This document shows positions 1 to 12,173 of a stretch of 64,000 bases of DNA, piece by piece (position 1 is the stretch's first letter; each line of letters starts with the position of its first letter). This stretch comes from Culex pipiens pallens (lineage: Eukaryota > Arthropoda > Insecta > Diptera > Culicidae). The position numbers and the translations under genes were made by a program. Below the pieces are notes generated by a model. That model did not search any database. It was not told where the DNA came from and saw only the letters and a list, made by a program, of their open reading frames with translations. The stretch covers positions 75,156,201-75,220,200 of the forward strand of contig NC_068938.1 of NCBI RefSeq assembly GCF_016801865.2, in the 5' to 3' direction.

Positions 1-92
1 TAAAACTATAAAAAAAATCATTAACTTTTGTGTCCGAAGTTCTTCGTCATGATGGTTATGCCTGTAGCATTACCACTGCACCTTTTTTGTTG

Positions 93-1972
93 TATTTTTT
101 GATTTGACTCAAACTTTGTGGGGGCCTTCCCTATGACCAAATAAGCTATTTTGTGTCTTTGGTTCACCCATACAAGTCTCCATACAATTTTGGCTGCTGT
201 CCATACAAAAATGGTATGTAAATATTCAAACAGCTGTAACTTTTGAGTGAATTTTCTGATCAATTTGGTGTCTTTGGCAAAGTTGTAGGTATTGTTGAGG
301 ACAATTGAGAAAAAAATAGGTATACGGAAAAAAAATTGCAGATTTTTTATCAACTTTTTTTTCACTAAAACTCAATTTCCCAAAATACGTATTTTTTGAT
401 TTTCGAGATTTTTTTGATATGTTTTAGGGGACTAAAATCCGCAACTTTTGAGCCATAGAGAAACATGGTCAAAAAATCTGCCGCCAAGTTATGAATTTTT
501 GAAAAATAGTGATTTTTGCAAAAAAAAAAAATCTAAATTTCATGCAAAAACAAATTTGAAGTTATTTTTTAATGCAAAATTGAATTTGCAATCGAAAACT
601 ACTCTACATTTTTTTTGATAAAGGGCTTCGTTTTCAAGATATAGCCACCGAAAGTTTGATTTTAGCAAAATATTTACAGTTTTTTGATTTTTAAAAATAG
701 TGACCATGAGCGACCATTTCTAAAAATATTTTTTTTTGAAAGGTTCAGAAAATTTGCTATAAAATTGTCTAAGAGACATTGAAGATTGGACCTCGGGTTG
801 CTGAGATACACCTCCTTTAAGAAAAAGAAATACGAAAATTGAAGTTTTCTAAGTCTCACCAAAACAACCCACCATTTTCTTATGACGATATCTCAGCAAC
901 TAATGGTACGATTTTCAATGTTTAAATATGAAACATTCGTGAAATTTTCCGATCTTTTCGAAAAAAATATTTTGAAAAAAAAATAGATCAAGACTGACAT
1001 TTTAAATGGGCGTAATATTCATTGTTTGGCCCTTTTAAAATGTTAGTCTTGATTTATTTATTTTCAAAATATTTTTTTCGAAAAGATCGGAAAATTTTAC
1101 GAATGTTTCATGCATTGTCATTGAAAATCGGACCATTAGTTGCTGAGATATCGACATTAAAAAATGGTGGGTTGTTTTGGTGAGACTTAGAAAACTTCAA
1201 TTTTCGTGTTTCTTTTTCTTAAAGCGGCTGTATCTCAGCAACCCGAGGTCCAATCTTCAATGTCTCTGAGACAATTTTTTAGCAAATTTTCTGAACTTTT
1301 CAAAAAAAATATTTTTAGAAATGGTCGCTCATGCTCACTATTTTTAAAAATCGAAAAACTGTAAATATTTTGCTAAAATCAAACTTTCGGTGGCTATATC
1401 TTGAAAACGAAGCCCTTTATCAAAAAAATTGTAGAGTAGTTTTCGATTGCAAATTCAATTTTGCATTAAAAAATTACTTCAAATTTGTTTTTGCATGAAA
1501 TTTGGATTTTTTTACAAAAATCACTATTTTTCAAAAATTCATAACTTGGCGGCAGATTTTTTTACCATGTTTCTCGATAGCTCAAAAGTTGCGGATTTTA
1601 GTCCCCTAAAACATATAAAAAAATCTCGAAAATCAAAAAATATTTATTTTGGGAAATTGAGTTTTAGTGAAAAAAAAGTTGATAAAAAAATCTGCAAATT
1701 TTTTTTTTCCGTGTACCTATTTTTTTCTCAATTGTCCTCAACAATACCTACAACTTTGCCGAAGACACCAAATTAATCAGAAAATTCACTCAAAAGTTAC
1801 AGCTGTTTGAATATTTACATACCATTTTTGTATGGACAGCAGCCAAAATTGTATGGAGACTTGTATGGGTGAACCAATGACACAAAATAGCTTATTTGGT
1901 CACTTACAAAGTTTAAGCCAAATCAAAAATACAAATAAAACCCATTTCCGGTTTTCGTAGAGAATTGCTCAA
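93..1972. repeat. Foldback repeat family F1, copy 1 (arms about 93-1010 and 1029-1945)
   Basis: The left arm reappears as an approximate reverse complement in the right arm, with about 18 bases between them near 1010-1028. Matching landmarks are the block around 400-450 with 1590-1650, and around 170-240 with 1800-1860. The right end runs further (to about 1972) than the left, so the left end looks truncated. Related sequence recurs at 22062-23050, 25575-26760, 60100-60235, 61576-63110 and 63740-63850, so this is a dispersed family. No transposase-like reading frame is visible; short open frames inside are arm artefacts. Confidence 0.85.
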
Positions 1973-2186
1973 TAGTAAAAGAAAGATAGTAATTTATGAA
2001 GTAGATAAAGAAATTAACAAACAAGCTGAGATTGTATTGAGGGCAATTTACAGGGAAGATGAGAAATTATTCAAATAGATAAATAAAGAAAAGGCACATG
2101 ATAAACAAATTGACATCGCTGCCAAATTAAGGGAAAGCAGACAGTTTGTTACAGCATAAATAAACAAAAGATAGCTGTTAGCTGAA

Positions 2187-2600
2187 ATGGAAAGAAGAGA
2201 AACCCCGTTCTGCGATGCTCAGGTACATCCACAGCAGTTGACTCAACATACTGCGAATCAAAACAATACCGTCTACAATCACAAATTACTTCCCTTTCCC
2301 ACATTGACGCGCCCCTTTCTTCTAGCCGTCTCGACTCTGAACCTCGCTGGTCAAAGGTTTACGAGTCGTTTCCACAGGCCACCAGCTAGGTTACACCTTG
2401 TCATCATGATGACTAAACCAAGCCAACGTGGAGAGAAAATAGGACACATGCAAGGAACCAGAGCCATGCTGTTTTGTCCAAACAGCACTACGGATGTAGT
2501 TGGGCTCTTTCCGGGATGTTCCTCGCCTAGGTGTGTCAACCGACGAGTATCATCAGTATCATGCACCCTTGGCCTGCAAGGAATGGAATAATCGTTACCA
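2187..2600. other. GC-richer island, unidentified, probably transposon-derived
   Basis: This stretch is clearly richer in GC than its surroundings and holds open frames on both strands (134 codons on +, about 87 codons on -). Neither product resembles a domain I recognise, and there is no splice or start context that argues for a host gene. A mobile-element remnant is the likeliest reading, but the family is not identified. Confidence 0.3.
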
Positions 2601-2611
2601 AAAGGAATCAG

Positions 2612-3648
2612 CATGTGTAGGGCACTATTCTAAACAACTTGTTGAAGGAATTTTGTCAAAATATTGAAAGCGATGCAAAATTTATATCTTTGAACGAAAA
2701 ATCATGACAATGATGGAAGTCTTCACGTTAAGTGCTCTAAAAACTGCTGTCCCTATTCAGACTGTAGTCCCGATTCGCCCCAGATTACGGTACAAATGCC
2801 ACCTATTCACGTGCAACTAATCATATTTATATTTTAAATTTTTTCGAAAAAAAATAATTTAGAGTTATTTGAGAGAAAAACAGAAATAAACAGTAATTTT
2901 GATAGAAACACTCGAAAACGCATCCATTTCAATTTGGTGTCTTTAAAAGGAAACTTTAAATTATCCAATCATCCAAATAAAAATGGTTTGAAAAAGATCA
3001 AAGGGTCAGTCTGAAATTTGAAGTAATTGAGATTTTCGGCTGGTTTTTGCTTGATTTTGTTGGATTTTTAGGATCTAGACATATTTTTATTTAAATGAAA
3101 ACGCGTAATTATATACTTCCTATCGACCTTTTGAACATCTTCTTCTAAGCTTCGAATTTACTTTTCAAACGTACTTATAATTTCTCAAAATTTATTTTCC
3201 CTAAAAAAGCACTCAGCTAACAAAATCTAAATCTAACTTAGAATTATGTACCCTCCCTCTAACCTCCCTGTAAAGGCTTGTGAATTGATCTCAGTTGAAA
3301 GGTTTTCCAACTCTCTGAATTGCAAATGTATACAAAAATTCAAGCATGTAACACCTTTTTGAAAATAAAAGAAAACTAACACACTTTGGCCTAAATATGA
3401 ATCATTTAGTTAGGTTTGATGCTTGGTTAGCAGTGTAGGCTCGCGGTCGTTGAATATCAATCTAGTGAAAATTGTTTTTTGTTTATTTCACAAGTTGTGA
3501 TTTTTTTTCGTTGAGTGCTTAACGAGCACTAAGGTCACGTGATTGTGGTTGATACATCTAAATATGTTGGTTACAAATTTGTTTAAAACTACTTCAGAAT
3601 TCAATTATTTTTTATTCTAAAATAATATTTTTAGAGCCAATTATTCAA
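2612..3648. other. AT-rich intergenic DNA, nothing recognised
   Basis: Low-complexity A/T tracts only. No reading frame of note, no clear inverted repeat and no tRNA-like element was found. Confidence 0.5.
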
Positions 3649-4103
3649 GAGCGAGTCCACGAGCAAAGCATCGACCTCAACAATCTGCCTGAAATTTTCA
3701 AGGTTTTCTGGCCAAAATAACTCTAGGTCAACAGGAAGTCGGGCAAATCGGGACGTAAAGTTTGAGGATTAAAAAACGTCAAAATTTTCTAAAAGGCGGT
3801 ATCTTAGGCAAAATTTGATTAAATTTTAAAATTCAAAATGCATTTGAAAGCATTTAAAAAGACATTTTTTCTTTAATTTTTTAATGCGTTAAAATGGATG
3901 ATAATAAACATTGTTATGCATGTTTCTATTGTGAAATTGACTCAAGAAAACGAGTTTGATAAAATTACCACCAGAAAATGGGATCTAAGGGGTTCCTCGA
4001 GCAAAAATGTACAAGCAAAAAATTCACTGGAAGAAAAATTGTCTATTATATATGTTAAATTGCCTTACTCAAAACATTATCAGTCTCAGATGGTAGTCCC
4101 ATA

Positions 4104-5825
4104 CAGTATGTAAAAAAAGTATTTACACCCCTTGGGCACTATGCACATTTTGTGATGAAACATGTAAAAAATTTAGAGTTTGACAGGAACCTAGTACTAC
4201 GTTTTGTTCAGAAACTCATGCCAAAAAATTTGCTACAAAAAGCTCATAAAAAGATGATTTCTATAAAAAGTTATATAACAAATACTATTACGAAAATAAA
4301 AAAGGTGCAAAAAAAATTTGTACACCTTTCGAAAAATTAACATAAATAATGTTATTTGTTGACAAATCACCATAAATCCAGTCTCCCAACTCCAAATAGG
4401 CATCCTTGACTGATTAAAAAAATAATTTGGATTGAATATAAAGTTTACTAACTACTTAGTATGAAAGTTTATATAACTCTGGAAATTCTATATAAAACTT
4501 ATCTAAACTTAATTTTGCAAACTTTTAATTCAACTAAATGTCAATATATTACCATATAATTGCTAAATAAACATTTTGGAGTGGGTACAACACCGTTTTG
4601 GGGGTATTTGTATCGATAGAATAGATTTTTCGTTGGAATTTCGTAAAAAAAAAAACGAAACTATTGGCACTACGCCCCCCGGGGCATGGCCTTCCTCTAA
4701 CGTGGGATTTCTGCTCCAGCGCCTCTGACGAGACAGGAGAAACCGGGACCGACGTTTTACTTCACCATCCGATAGAAGCTCAGTGGATAAGGCGGGAATC
4801 GAACCCGCGTCTCATAGCATCATCGGGATCGGCAGCCGAAGCCGCTACCCCTGCGCCACGAGACCCAATTTCGTACCAACCCGGAATTACGTCGTAGGAA
4901 AATCCGCCGGCATCCGAACCGGTCCACGATTCACAAGTCAACCTATGTGGAATCGGAAAGCGCTTAAAATTTCCGATCTTTTGATACCCAAACATCTAGG
5001 TTTTCTTTAAAACCTACGTTTTTAAATACCTAAGCAAAAACGTTGTAATGGTTTCGTTTGAGCAACCTGCCAAAAATGTATGGAATTTCGTAATTTTTGT
5101 TCTCGTGGATCAAACTTACTTTTTGCCCAGGTATTTAAAAACGTAGGTTTTAAAGAAAAACTAGATGTTTGGGTATCAAAAGATCGGAAATTTTAAGCCC
5201 TTTCCGATTCCACATAGGTTGACTTGTGAATCGTGGACCGGTTCGGATGCCGGCGGATTTTCCTACGACGTAATTCCGGGTTGGTACGAAATTCCAACGA
5301 AAAATCTATTCTATCGATACAAATACCCCCAAAACGGTATTATACCCACTCCAAAATGTTTATTTAGCAATTATATGGTAATATATTGACATTTAGTTGA
5401 ATTAAAAGTTTGCAAAATTAAGTTTAGATAAGTTTTATATAGAATTTCCAGAGTTATATAAACTTTTTTACTAAGTAGTTAGTAAACTTTATATTCCATC
5501 CAAATTATTTTTTAATCAGTCAAGGATGCCTATTTGGAGTTGGGAGACTGGATTTATGGTGATTTGTCAACAAATAACATTATTTATGTTAATTTTTCGA
5601 AAGGTGTACAAACTTTTTTTGCACCTTTTTTATTTTCGTAATAGTATTTGTTATATAACTTTTTATAGAAATCATCTTTTCATGAGCTTTTTGTAGCAAA
5701 ATTTTTGGCATGAGTTTCTGAACAAAACGTAGTACTAGGTTCCTGTCAAACTTTAAATTTTTTACATGTTTCATCACAAAATGTGCATAGTGCCCAAGGG
5801 GTGTAAATACTTTTTTTACATACTG
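4104..5825. mobile_element. Tc1/mariner-like long foldback element with TA target duplication
   Basis: The element begins CAGTATGTAAAAAAAG and ends with the inverse, flanked by TA at 4102-4103 and 5826-5827, the hallmark target duplication of IS630/Tc1/mariner transposons. The arms run to about 5030 and from about 5125, with a loop of roughly 95 bases between. The left arm is longer only because a SINE lies in it (4646-4866). Short frames at 4152-4340 (+) and 5589-5990 (-) are mirror images in the two arms and are not credible genes. It carries no transposase and is presumably non-autonomous. Confidence 0.85.
4646..4866 (-). mobile_element. tRNA-derived SINE with 9-bp target-site duplication
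   Basis: On the minus strand it starts with a tRNA-like head containing an A box (TGGCGCAGGGG) and a perfect B box (GGTTCGATTCC). A ~110-base body and a T-rich 3' end follow. Direct repeats AATTTCGTA lie at 4637-4645 and 4867-4875. The opposite arm of the host foldback keeps the unoccupied site (tacgaaatt at 5285-5293), proving insertion after the palindrome formed. A second copy, with a 39-base internal deletion, is at 31724-31910. Confidence 0.9.
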
Positions 5826-6278
5826 TATGTCCCCAGGTGGAATCGAGTTGATATCTGGATGGACCACTTTTATATTTGAGTTTAAAATTGTGCTATTTTT
5901 CCCTAAAATGCCAATAACTCTCTTTAGTTTAAACCAATTGAGATGTTTTACCCCGCATTTTGTTGCATTTTTAAGCCCTTTGAAATGCATTTCAAATTTT
6001 GAAATTTAATTGAATTTCCTTAGTTATAGCCTTTTCATAAAATTTTGTGTCCCGATTTTTCCCACTTCCCGTTGACCTTGAGTGCTCATATTTTGGCCAG
6101 ATGCAAGTTCTATATACGTACAAATAACCCCTGAAATTTGTGACACCCCATGCAGATTGGTGAGGTCCAAACAACATCCCATTCAAAGGGATATGCCCTG
6201 TTCGTGGACTCGCTCCTAATTGAAAAAAATACACCATAGCCAAAAGTTTCGATTTCGTAAAAATTGTGAATATCATAT

Positions 6279-6760
6279 CTAATCTAATCTAATCTAATCT
6301 AATCGAACACAAGCGCAGCCAGTCCGAAGAAAGCATCCTGGAAGAACTTGGGGTTAGATTACGCCCCAAGTTCTTTCTTGTCAATATTAATTATTGCAGT
6401 ACACTTGAGTAACCCCGAAGATGTATTGCATAAATTAAAGCGGCCAGGCCTACTGCGTTGCATTAACCGTAGAGACAGATTCTGTGAACGGAGCACATTT
6501 CACAAAATCTACAGGGGAGGAAGGATGCGTGGACATACCGTACCAAACGCTCCTGTTTACAGTTTCACAGTTTTGTATAATGTGTATAATATAGTGTGGT
6601 TATATAATCAATTAAATATAATAATGCAATATAATGATCATTTAATAAAATCCCTTCACCTATATATAATAACCACGCACCCAAGCACACAAACAGCGAC
6701 ACAAAAGAAATGAAAATGAGCATGCAAAAACAAGACAGCGCGTCCCCGTGGTCAGCGCAC
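6279..6760 (-). mobile_element. Retroposon with (TCTAA)n tail and 24-bp target-site duplication
   Basis: A 24-base direct repeat (6255-6278 and 6761-6784) encloses the unit. Its left end is five copies of the pentamer TCTAA, the tail of a minus-strand insertion. Next to the tail is a module also found at 28178-28292 and, more diverged, at 12470-12654. The 5' part (6540-6760) is AT-rich and shows no tRNA-like boxes, unlike the 11964-12654 element that shares its 3' end. It is probably a SINE or short LINE derivative mobilised by an unidentified LINE. Confidence 0.8.
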
Positions 6761-6784
6761 TCGTAAAAATTGTGAATATCATAT

Positions 6785-7780
6785 ATGAAAAAACTTGGAT
6801 TGTTGGCTACAAATATACCGAACAAAATCCAAATTTTAAATTCTGATATTTTTATAAGTTTTTTTTATGATTTTTTTATTTTTTTAGGAAATGTGTAAGC
6901 TAGCTTGCCTTAAATAATGTTTTTGTTTTTTTAGAATGACTTTAAGGGATAAAATTTAGCTTGAAAAAAGTTACAAAATATTAGCAAATTCATAGTTTTG
7001 AAAAAAAGATCGCTGCGAATATTTTTCAAAGATTCAAAACTAAATTAAATTAAATGATGGATATTGCTATATATTGCTATATTTTTTGAATATTTGAAAT
7101 CATTAAAAAATATTTTGTGCAATATTGGAATTACGATGACCAGCACCGCAAAAAAATGTGTTTCGTAAAAAAAAGTATTGGGACCTTAAATTTACAAATA
7201 TTTGCAACGACCATAGTAATTTCACAGTTTTTTTTAAGTAAATGAAAAAAGGGAATTGCATTCTAATCGATGAAAACCATTATTCTATACAATACAGTTT
7301 TACACAATAATTTATGAAAATAACTCAAATAAATTTGTTTTTTACAGCTTGTATGAAGCTTGAAAATTTAAATAATAATACAAAATCACCCGTTCATTTG
7401 GTGAGTTTTCTTAAATGTATTTTTGATGGTTTTTTGTTTTTTGTTCCAACATTTAAAAAATGAGGTGAAGTTTTTCAGAATCATATTTCTATCTTTCTAA
7501 AGAAAAAATACAGGTTTTTCGATTTTTTCATAAACTTTTTCATAAACTACTTACAAACTTGTATGGAAGAACCTGTGATATAAAATAGTTTTTTAGAATT
7601 GTTTTAAAAATACAGTTATTGAAATTCGAAAAAAAAATAATTGAATGATTAGTTCAAAAACTAATAAAGGAAAAAATGTGGTGAGAATTGTTTTTATCTT
7701 ATTAAAAAGTTCCAGTGTCCAAATACTGCATTCAATTTACAAATTTAATAAATCAAATACATATAATTTTGGTTCATGCT
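6785..7780. other. AT-rich intergenic DNA, nothing recognised
   Basis: Poly-A/T-rich sequence without convincing frames, repeats or RNA genes. Confidence 0.5.
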
Positions 7781-9354
7781 TGTCAGACAAATAATGAGTG
7801 CCCAATTGCTTTTGGGATCATTTAGAATTGCGTCTACACACCAACCAACATGATAAACTGATGTCTAGCACAATAACTTAAAATGCATCACTGTCCAAGC
7901 GGTCCCCCCCATTCGAATAATTCTTTCAAGTTAATGTCCACCCGAAATGACCATTACACCACAATTAGCTCGGACATTGGCTCCGATTTGTTGCAGTTCA
8001 TCAAATCAGGAAAAACGTACACATAAAAACTCAATTTAAAAAGGCTGCCGAGAATTTAGTCGCCAACTGCCTAAAGTGCCAAAAATGAGTTCCATTAATC
8101 ATTCAAAACTACAAATCAAATAAATAATGTTGCAGCTCAACCCAGAATGTGTTTGTTGGATGTGTTGTAGACTTTAATTCACCTAGCAGTGTTTTGTTGG
8201 ACTGTTTTGGCGTAATTTCTATTGATTAAATCAGGATATTTTGTTATCAATGAAAACAAAAATGCAAAAAAAAAACTGCAAAATTCTCAAATATTTAACT
8301 ATGAATTTGTCGTTTTTATTTTGAGCTTAATCCTGCTTTAAAACAAGATTATGTTAAAGTAAAGCATGTGATTAAACCTATGTATTGATTTTTTTTTCTC
8401 AACAATTCGTTCCAATACTTTCTAAAAAGAAAGGCAATCTCAAAATCAGGGGAGGAGTGTCGTTTGGCAAGCTGCAAAACAGCCAAAGTGTTTATTTTAT
8501 TTGTCTCCAGTCCGAGGAAGGGGGGGCTCGAGATATTTATTTGGCTGAATAACGATATATTTGCTGCCAAGCGCCGCCAACTTGCATTGCAAATGTCCCT
8601 GCTGCCCAAGAATCGAATCCGCCCCAAAGTATGCAACCCCGTCGGCAAATGCGACTTCTAAGACGAGTTCGCCTAAATGACGATTTTTGGACCATTCGTC
8701 AGTCGCTCGAAAGGACATTCGAAAAAGGGGTTGCCAGCGGGGGGGTTCAATGGAGTGTGTCCCGTCAATGACACCCATCAGGAACCGTCTCGCAATCGTC
8801 TGAAATGACATTCTGGGGGGACAAATAAAGAAGCTCCCGATTGGACTTCAACTTGTTACAGGGTCATCGAAAGTTCTAACTCAAATCACCAACAGAGCGA
8901 GCGTCTGGCAAGCCACAACTCGACCCGCAATGACATGCAGCGTGTCTGGGGCTTCCCTTTTCCTATTAACACTTGTACTTTCAAGTGGAAAAAAGATTAT
9001 TTACTTTTCATGTTAATGAGCTGTGATGAGTTCAGAATTACGGTGGTGAGTTTCCGAAATTTCAAATTAACCGTTAATTTTCTGATCATGAAGTTTTAAA
9101 ATAGATTTAATATTAACAGATAAATTAAATGTAGAAAGAAAAATGAAAAATAGAGATATGCTTGGTGGAATTAGTGTTCACGTGTCCAGTTCCTCACGAG
9201 GTCCGCAGGGTTGGCGATCCCAAGCCCCAGTCCCTCACGCCGTGTGGATCATTCAAGCACAAGATGATAAATAATATACCGCTTGTGTTCACTCGTATAC
9301 TCGTTCGTATGCTTTTTTTTGGCAAATTTTCCCAGACGAAAAGAAATAAAATAT
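7781..9354. other. Higher-complexity unique noncoding block
   Basis: Base composition is more balanced than the flanks, especially 8440-8960, which includes a G-rich run near 8520. No repeat of this block exists elsewhere in the window and no frame has coding character. Unique complex DNA among transposons is a reasonable place for regulatory sequence, but nothing here demonstrates that. Confidence 0.3.
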
Positions 9355-9605
9355 TATAGAAATAGAACTAATGTGGCGCCGCAGTTCTTGCGTCTGTGTT
9401 CTGATGGTTTCACGAGCAGGGGCAGCATTTTTGGAGGGGGTTTATCTCCATGGAGTAGCGCCTTCGACGAGGATGCTGCCACTTTTGACCATTTCCTTGC
9501 TTTGGGTCCTTTACGATTGCTGCTCCTCATGCATGCATGGTCCCCTTTTGGTTTATGCACTGTTGGATGGAGGAGATTTGTATTTCTTAAAATTTTAGTC
9601 AACTT
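9355..9605. other. Unidentified GC-richer segment with open frames on both strands
   Basis: A minus-strand frame of 82 codons (9354-9602) is Lys/Arg/Pro/Ser-rich, and there are overlapping plus-strand frames of similar size. The segment ends abruptly in AT-rich DNA on both sides. It may be a fragment of a retroelement gag or UTR. I cannot name a family and do not call a gene. Confidence 0.25.
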
Positions 9606-9729
9606 CTATCGATACTAATTTAGTCCAAATTCCATAATTAACCTTTTTTAAGATCAACTGAAGGGATTTTGAAATATCCAACAAAGTGTCCAAGAGGTTT
9701 TCGGAGTGTCCCCAATCCAAAAATCAAAT

Positions 9730-9888
9730 CAAATTATTCGCTCTACAGCAATGCCTTGGCGTTCTCGATTGCGAGATTCCTACTCGAAACTAAGTGTTCG
9801 AAGACTTGATAGTTGAGGCAATTGCAAACCTCTTTTTACACCTTTGTTTCCATCCACCCCGGGATTCGAACTGAAGACCTTTGGATCC
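9730..9888 (-). mobile_element. Fragment of tRNA-related SINE (same family as 13878-14125)
   Basis: It is colinear with 13885-14040: an A-rich tract, the segment around 'attcgctctacag', then the T-arm region with the inverse of a B box (gggattcgaactg). Homology stops just inside the tRNA-like anticodon region, so the 5' head is missing. Orientation is minus, inferred from the A-rich end at the left. Confidence 0.7.
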
Positions 9889-10139
9889 CACAATTCCTAA
9901 ATTAAATTTTAAAAAAACTATAATATATCTATGGTATTTTTTGCAAAGAAACCTTAAAACCTTTGTCAAACAGTCCGAATTTGACATATTATCCTCTGTA
10001 TCCTCCGGGTTTAGAACTAAATAAGCTACCAATTACGGTAACGTTCCTGCTGGCAAGGACTGAATCGGTTTCGTCCCAGTTTATCTCGCACACTCTTTTC
10101 ACACTTGTGTTGTAGTATGAAGTACAGCACACTCAGTAG

Positions 10140-11022
10140 GGGAAATATACCCTTTCCAATCAAACACCTATCTTCGTCATATGGAGAGTTTGTGGTCTGT
10201 GGTTTAATACTCGATTAAAGCTCCAAAAATACTATTTAAGCTATAAACTACCCTGCAACAGCACCGCCTCAAGTAAGCACGTAAATTTATGCCATTTGTT
10301 GGCCACAAAGAGAAAAAAAGAGAAACCCTCAAACGCTTAATATCGCCAAAATCAACTTTCACTATTGCTTACATTTTCACGGCGCTTTCGATACAAAACT
10401 GCCCCATCTTTCGGCAACATGTTCTTTTGCACATTAGTTAGTCACTCACTTGAAAAATAATCCCGAAACATGTTAAAAATTAACAAGCACCAACAAAAAA
10501 AAAAAAAAGAAAACAAACGCGCTAAGTCTTTTGACGTTTCAATTTTGACTACCCATTCCAATCGAAGGCTGAAGAAAACCGAACGAGAAGCGAAGGCAAA
10601 TAAAGAACAAAGGGTGGCTACCAACACCACCGCAGCGCCTGTTGGAGTGAGCCAGTGTTGCCAGGAAATTTTCTCTATAAATGCTACTTTTCGTGAGTGT
10701 TCGCTTAAAATTTCATCAATTTTGGCAGCACTAGGCAGACCCAAAAGAGCGGTGGAAGTAAAAAAAACTAAGCTGAAAATAGGAAGATGGGCGTGGCCCA
10801 ATGCATTCGTTTGATTAGAATACATTTTGGAAATATTTTTTTCAAATGCTTGTAAAAGGAATAGAATAACTTTTAGTAAAAGTGAAAATAAACAGAAATG
10901 TTCACAAAAAGTTGCTCTACTCGTTGGTATACTTGGTTTTAGTAAATTTCAAGGAACACTCCAGATTATCCAGCATCATTCAAACATGACCGCTTATTGG
11001 CTTAAAATGGGTTTATTTCCCC
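10140..11022. mobile_element. MITE family A, copy 1 (TA-flanked, about 0.88 kb)
   Basis: Terminal inverted repeat GGGGAAATATACCC, with TA at 10138-10139 and 11023-11024. The interior matches the copy at 32248-33170 over most of its length, with small indels. A much shorter relative with the same ends is at 39517-39755. Frames inside (10442-10825 -, 10470-10814 +) overlap antiparallel and lack features of a transposase. Confidence 0.85.
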
Positions 11023-11024
11023 TA

Positions 11025-11717
11025 CGAACACACACGGGCGCACTGAGAAACAATTTCCGTATCATGAATCCTTGCTGGATTAAAGTACCCGGAGAAATCG
11101 TTTGCATTTGCAACCTTCATGCATGAGTCACAGTTGCAGTAGCAGTGTTGCCAACAGTTGGAACAATTCATCAAGGAAAAAAAGACTTTAAGCATATCAA
11201 ATGCTATCCTGGGGTTAAACTGCAAAGTTATTGTAAAATTCAACCAGTGTTTAACTATAAGTAAACAGTTCAGTAAACTCGATTAGTGGCCCGATTGTAT
11301 AGGACTTTAGAAAAAAGAATTATGAACGAAACATTTTCTTTCGTATTTTTTTTATTTTCATGCTTTTTAAAGGCATCATTCCCGATCGGCCATTTGTTTT
11401 AGAAAAACATTCAAATCTTGATCCAGAATGTATCAATCAAAAGATCGTTTTCTTTGTGTTGTTTGTAGAAGAATTTTACATGTAGTGATTATTTTTTCAT
11501 TTCAATTTACTATTTCTGGACCCTGAATTCAGAACCATCATTGACAGTCATTGTCCCAAAATTAAAATACACCATCTACGACCTTAATTTTAAATTCGAG
11601 TTCTGTGACTCCATTTCAGTCTAATTTAAATAATTGATTGCTTTTTCAATTACAAGATGCATTTTTCAATATTTTATCGTCGCCATTTTTGCCGCCATCT
11701 TGGATTTAAACGTTCTA
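11025..11717. other. Intergenic DNA, no gene seen
   Basis: Mostly AT-rich. The short motif CAGTGTTGCCAAC near 11141 resembles a hAT-type terminal sequence, but no partner end or 8-bp duplication was found. Confidence 0.4.
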
Positions 11718-11967
11718 TACTGTCCATGATCGCATAAATGTCCCATATGCATTTTCATCGTTTTTGAGTTAATGATGCAGTTTGGTTCAAAATCGTGTGC
11801 TCTTTCAGAAAAGCCTATAACATCCAGTACTTTGTTCTAAAAATCAGGAAGAAATCCAGGTTTTTCGCGAAAACTTAGCACGTAGCCTTATGTGTGGGAC
11901 AAACTTCAAATGCGTTTTTCTCAGCATGCTGTTTTTTCATATGGGACATTTATGCGAACATGGTTGA

Positions 11968-12043
11968 GGAGCGGCCGTGGCTGACTGGTTACGGTGTTCG
12001 CTTTGTAAGCGAATGGTTCTGGGTTCGATTCCCATCTGCTCCC
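11968..12043 (+). tRNA. tRNA-like head (Thr-TGT-like) of the composite retroposon; not a host gene
   Basis: Acceptor GGAGCGG pairs with CTGCTCC. The anticodon stem TTCGC/GCGAA is a perfect 5 bp around loop TTTGTAA, giving anticodon TGT. The T arm CTGGG/CCCAT has one mismatch. A perfect B box GGTTCGATTCC lies at 12022-12032 and an A-box-like TGGCTGACTGG upstream. The D stem pairs poorly. Because it sits immediately inside the target-site duplication, it is read as the promoter head of the retroposon rather than a functional tRNA gene. Confidence 0.65.
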
Positions 12044-12100
12044 AACGAGAAAGTTAAGTACTTAGAATTTGAAATGATGAATATGAACGAAAAATCAAAG

Positions 12101-12173
12101 TCGCTCAAGGCGGGGTTCGATCCCCCGTCCTTTGGGTTGGTAAGCAAAAATGCTAACCACTAGGCCATGACGA
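12101..12173 (-). tRNA. Second, inverted tRNA-like module inside the composite retroposon
   Basis: On the minus strand there is an A box TGGCCTAGTGG and a B-box-like GGATCGAACCC in a strong T stem (GGGG/CCCC). The acceptor ends pair only in part and no proper anticodon arm forms, so it is a degenerate tRNA-derived sequence. It faces the first module, 57 bases away. Confidence 0.55.

Larger units (their letters stand above)
3649..6215. repeat. Foldback repeat family F2, copy 1, interrupted by a nested element
   Basis: The ends are inverted copies: GAGCGAGTCCACGA at the left and its complement ending near 6215. The inner parts of the left arm (3690-3870) mirror 5930-6120. The family recurs without the nested element at 57540-58235. 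Comparing the two copies shows that 4104-5825 is an insertion into F2: the flanks at 4090-4103 and 5826-5845 are near-continuous in the other copy around 57810-57840. Confidence 0.75.

Noticed and set aside
4786..4866. Functional tRNA gene (minus strand)
   Set aside because: The tRNA-like part is continuous with a SINE body, T-rich tail and target duplications.
4152..5990. Matching peptide frames at 4152-4340 (+) and 5589-5990 (-) as a conserved gene pair
   Set aside because: They are the same DNA in the two arms of one foldback element; no start context, domain or transposase similarity.
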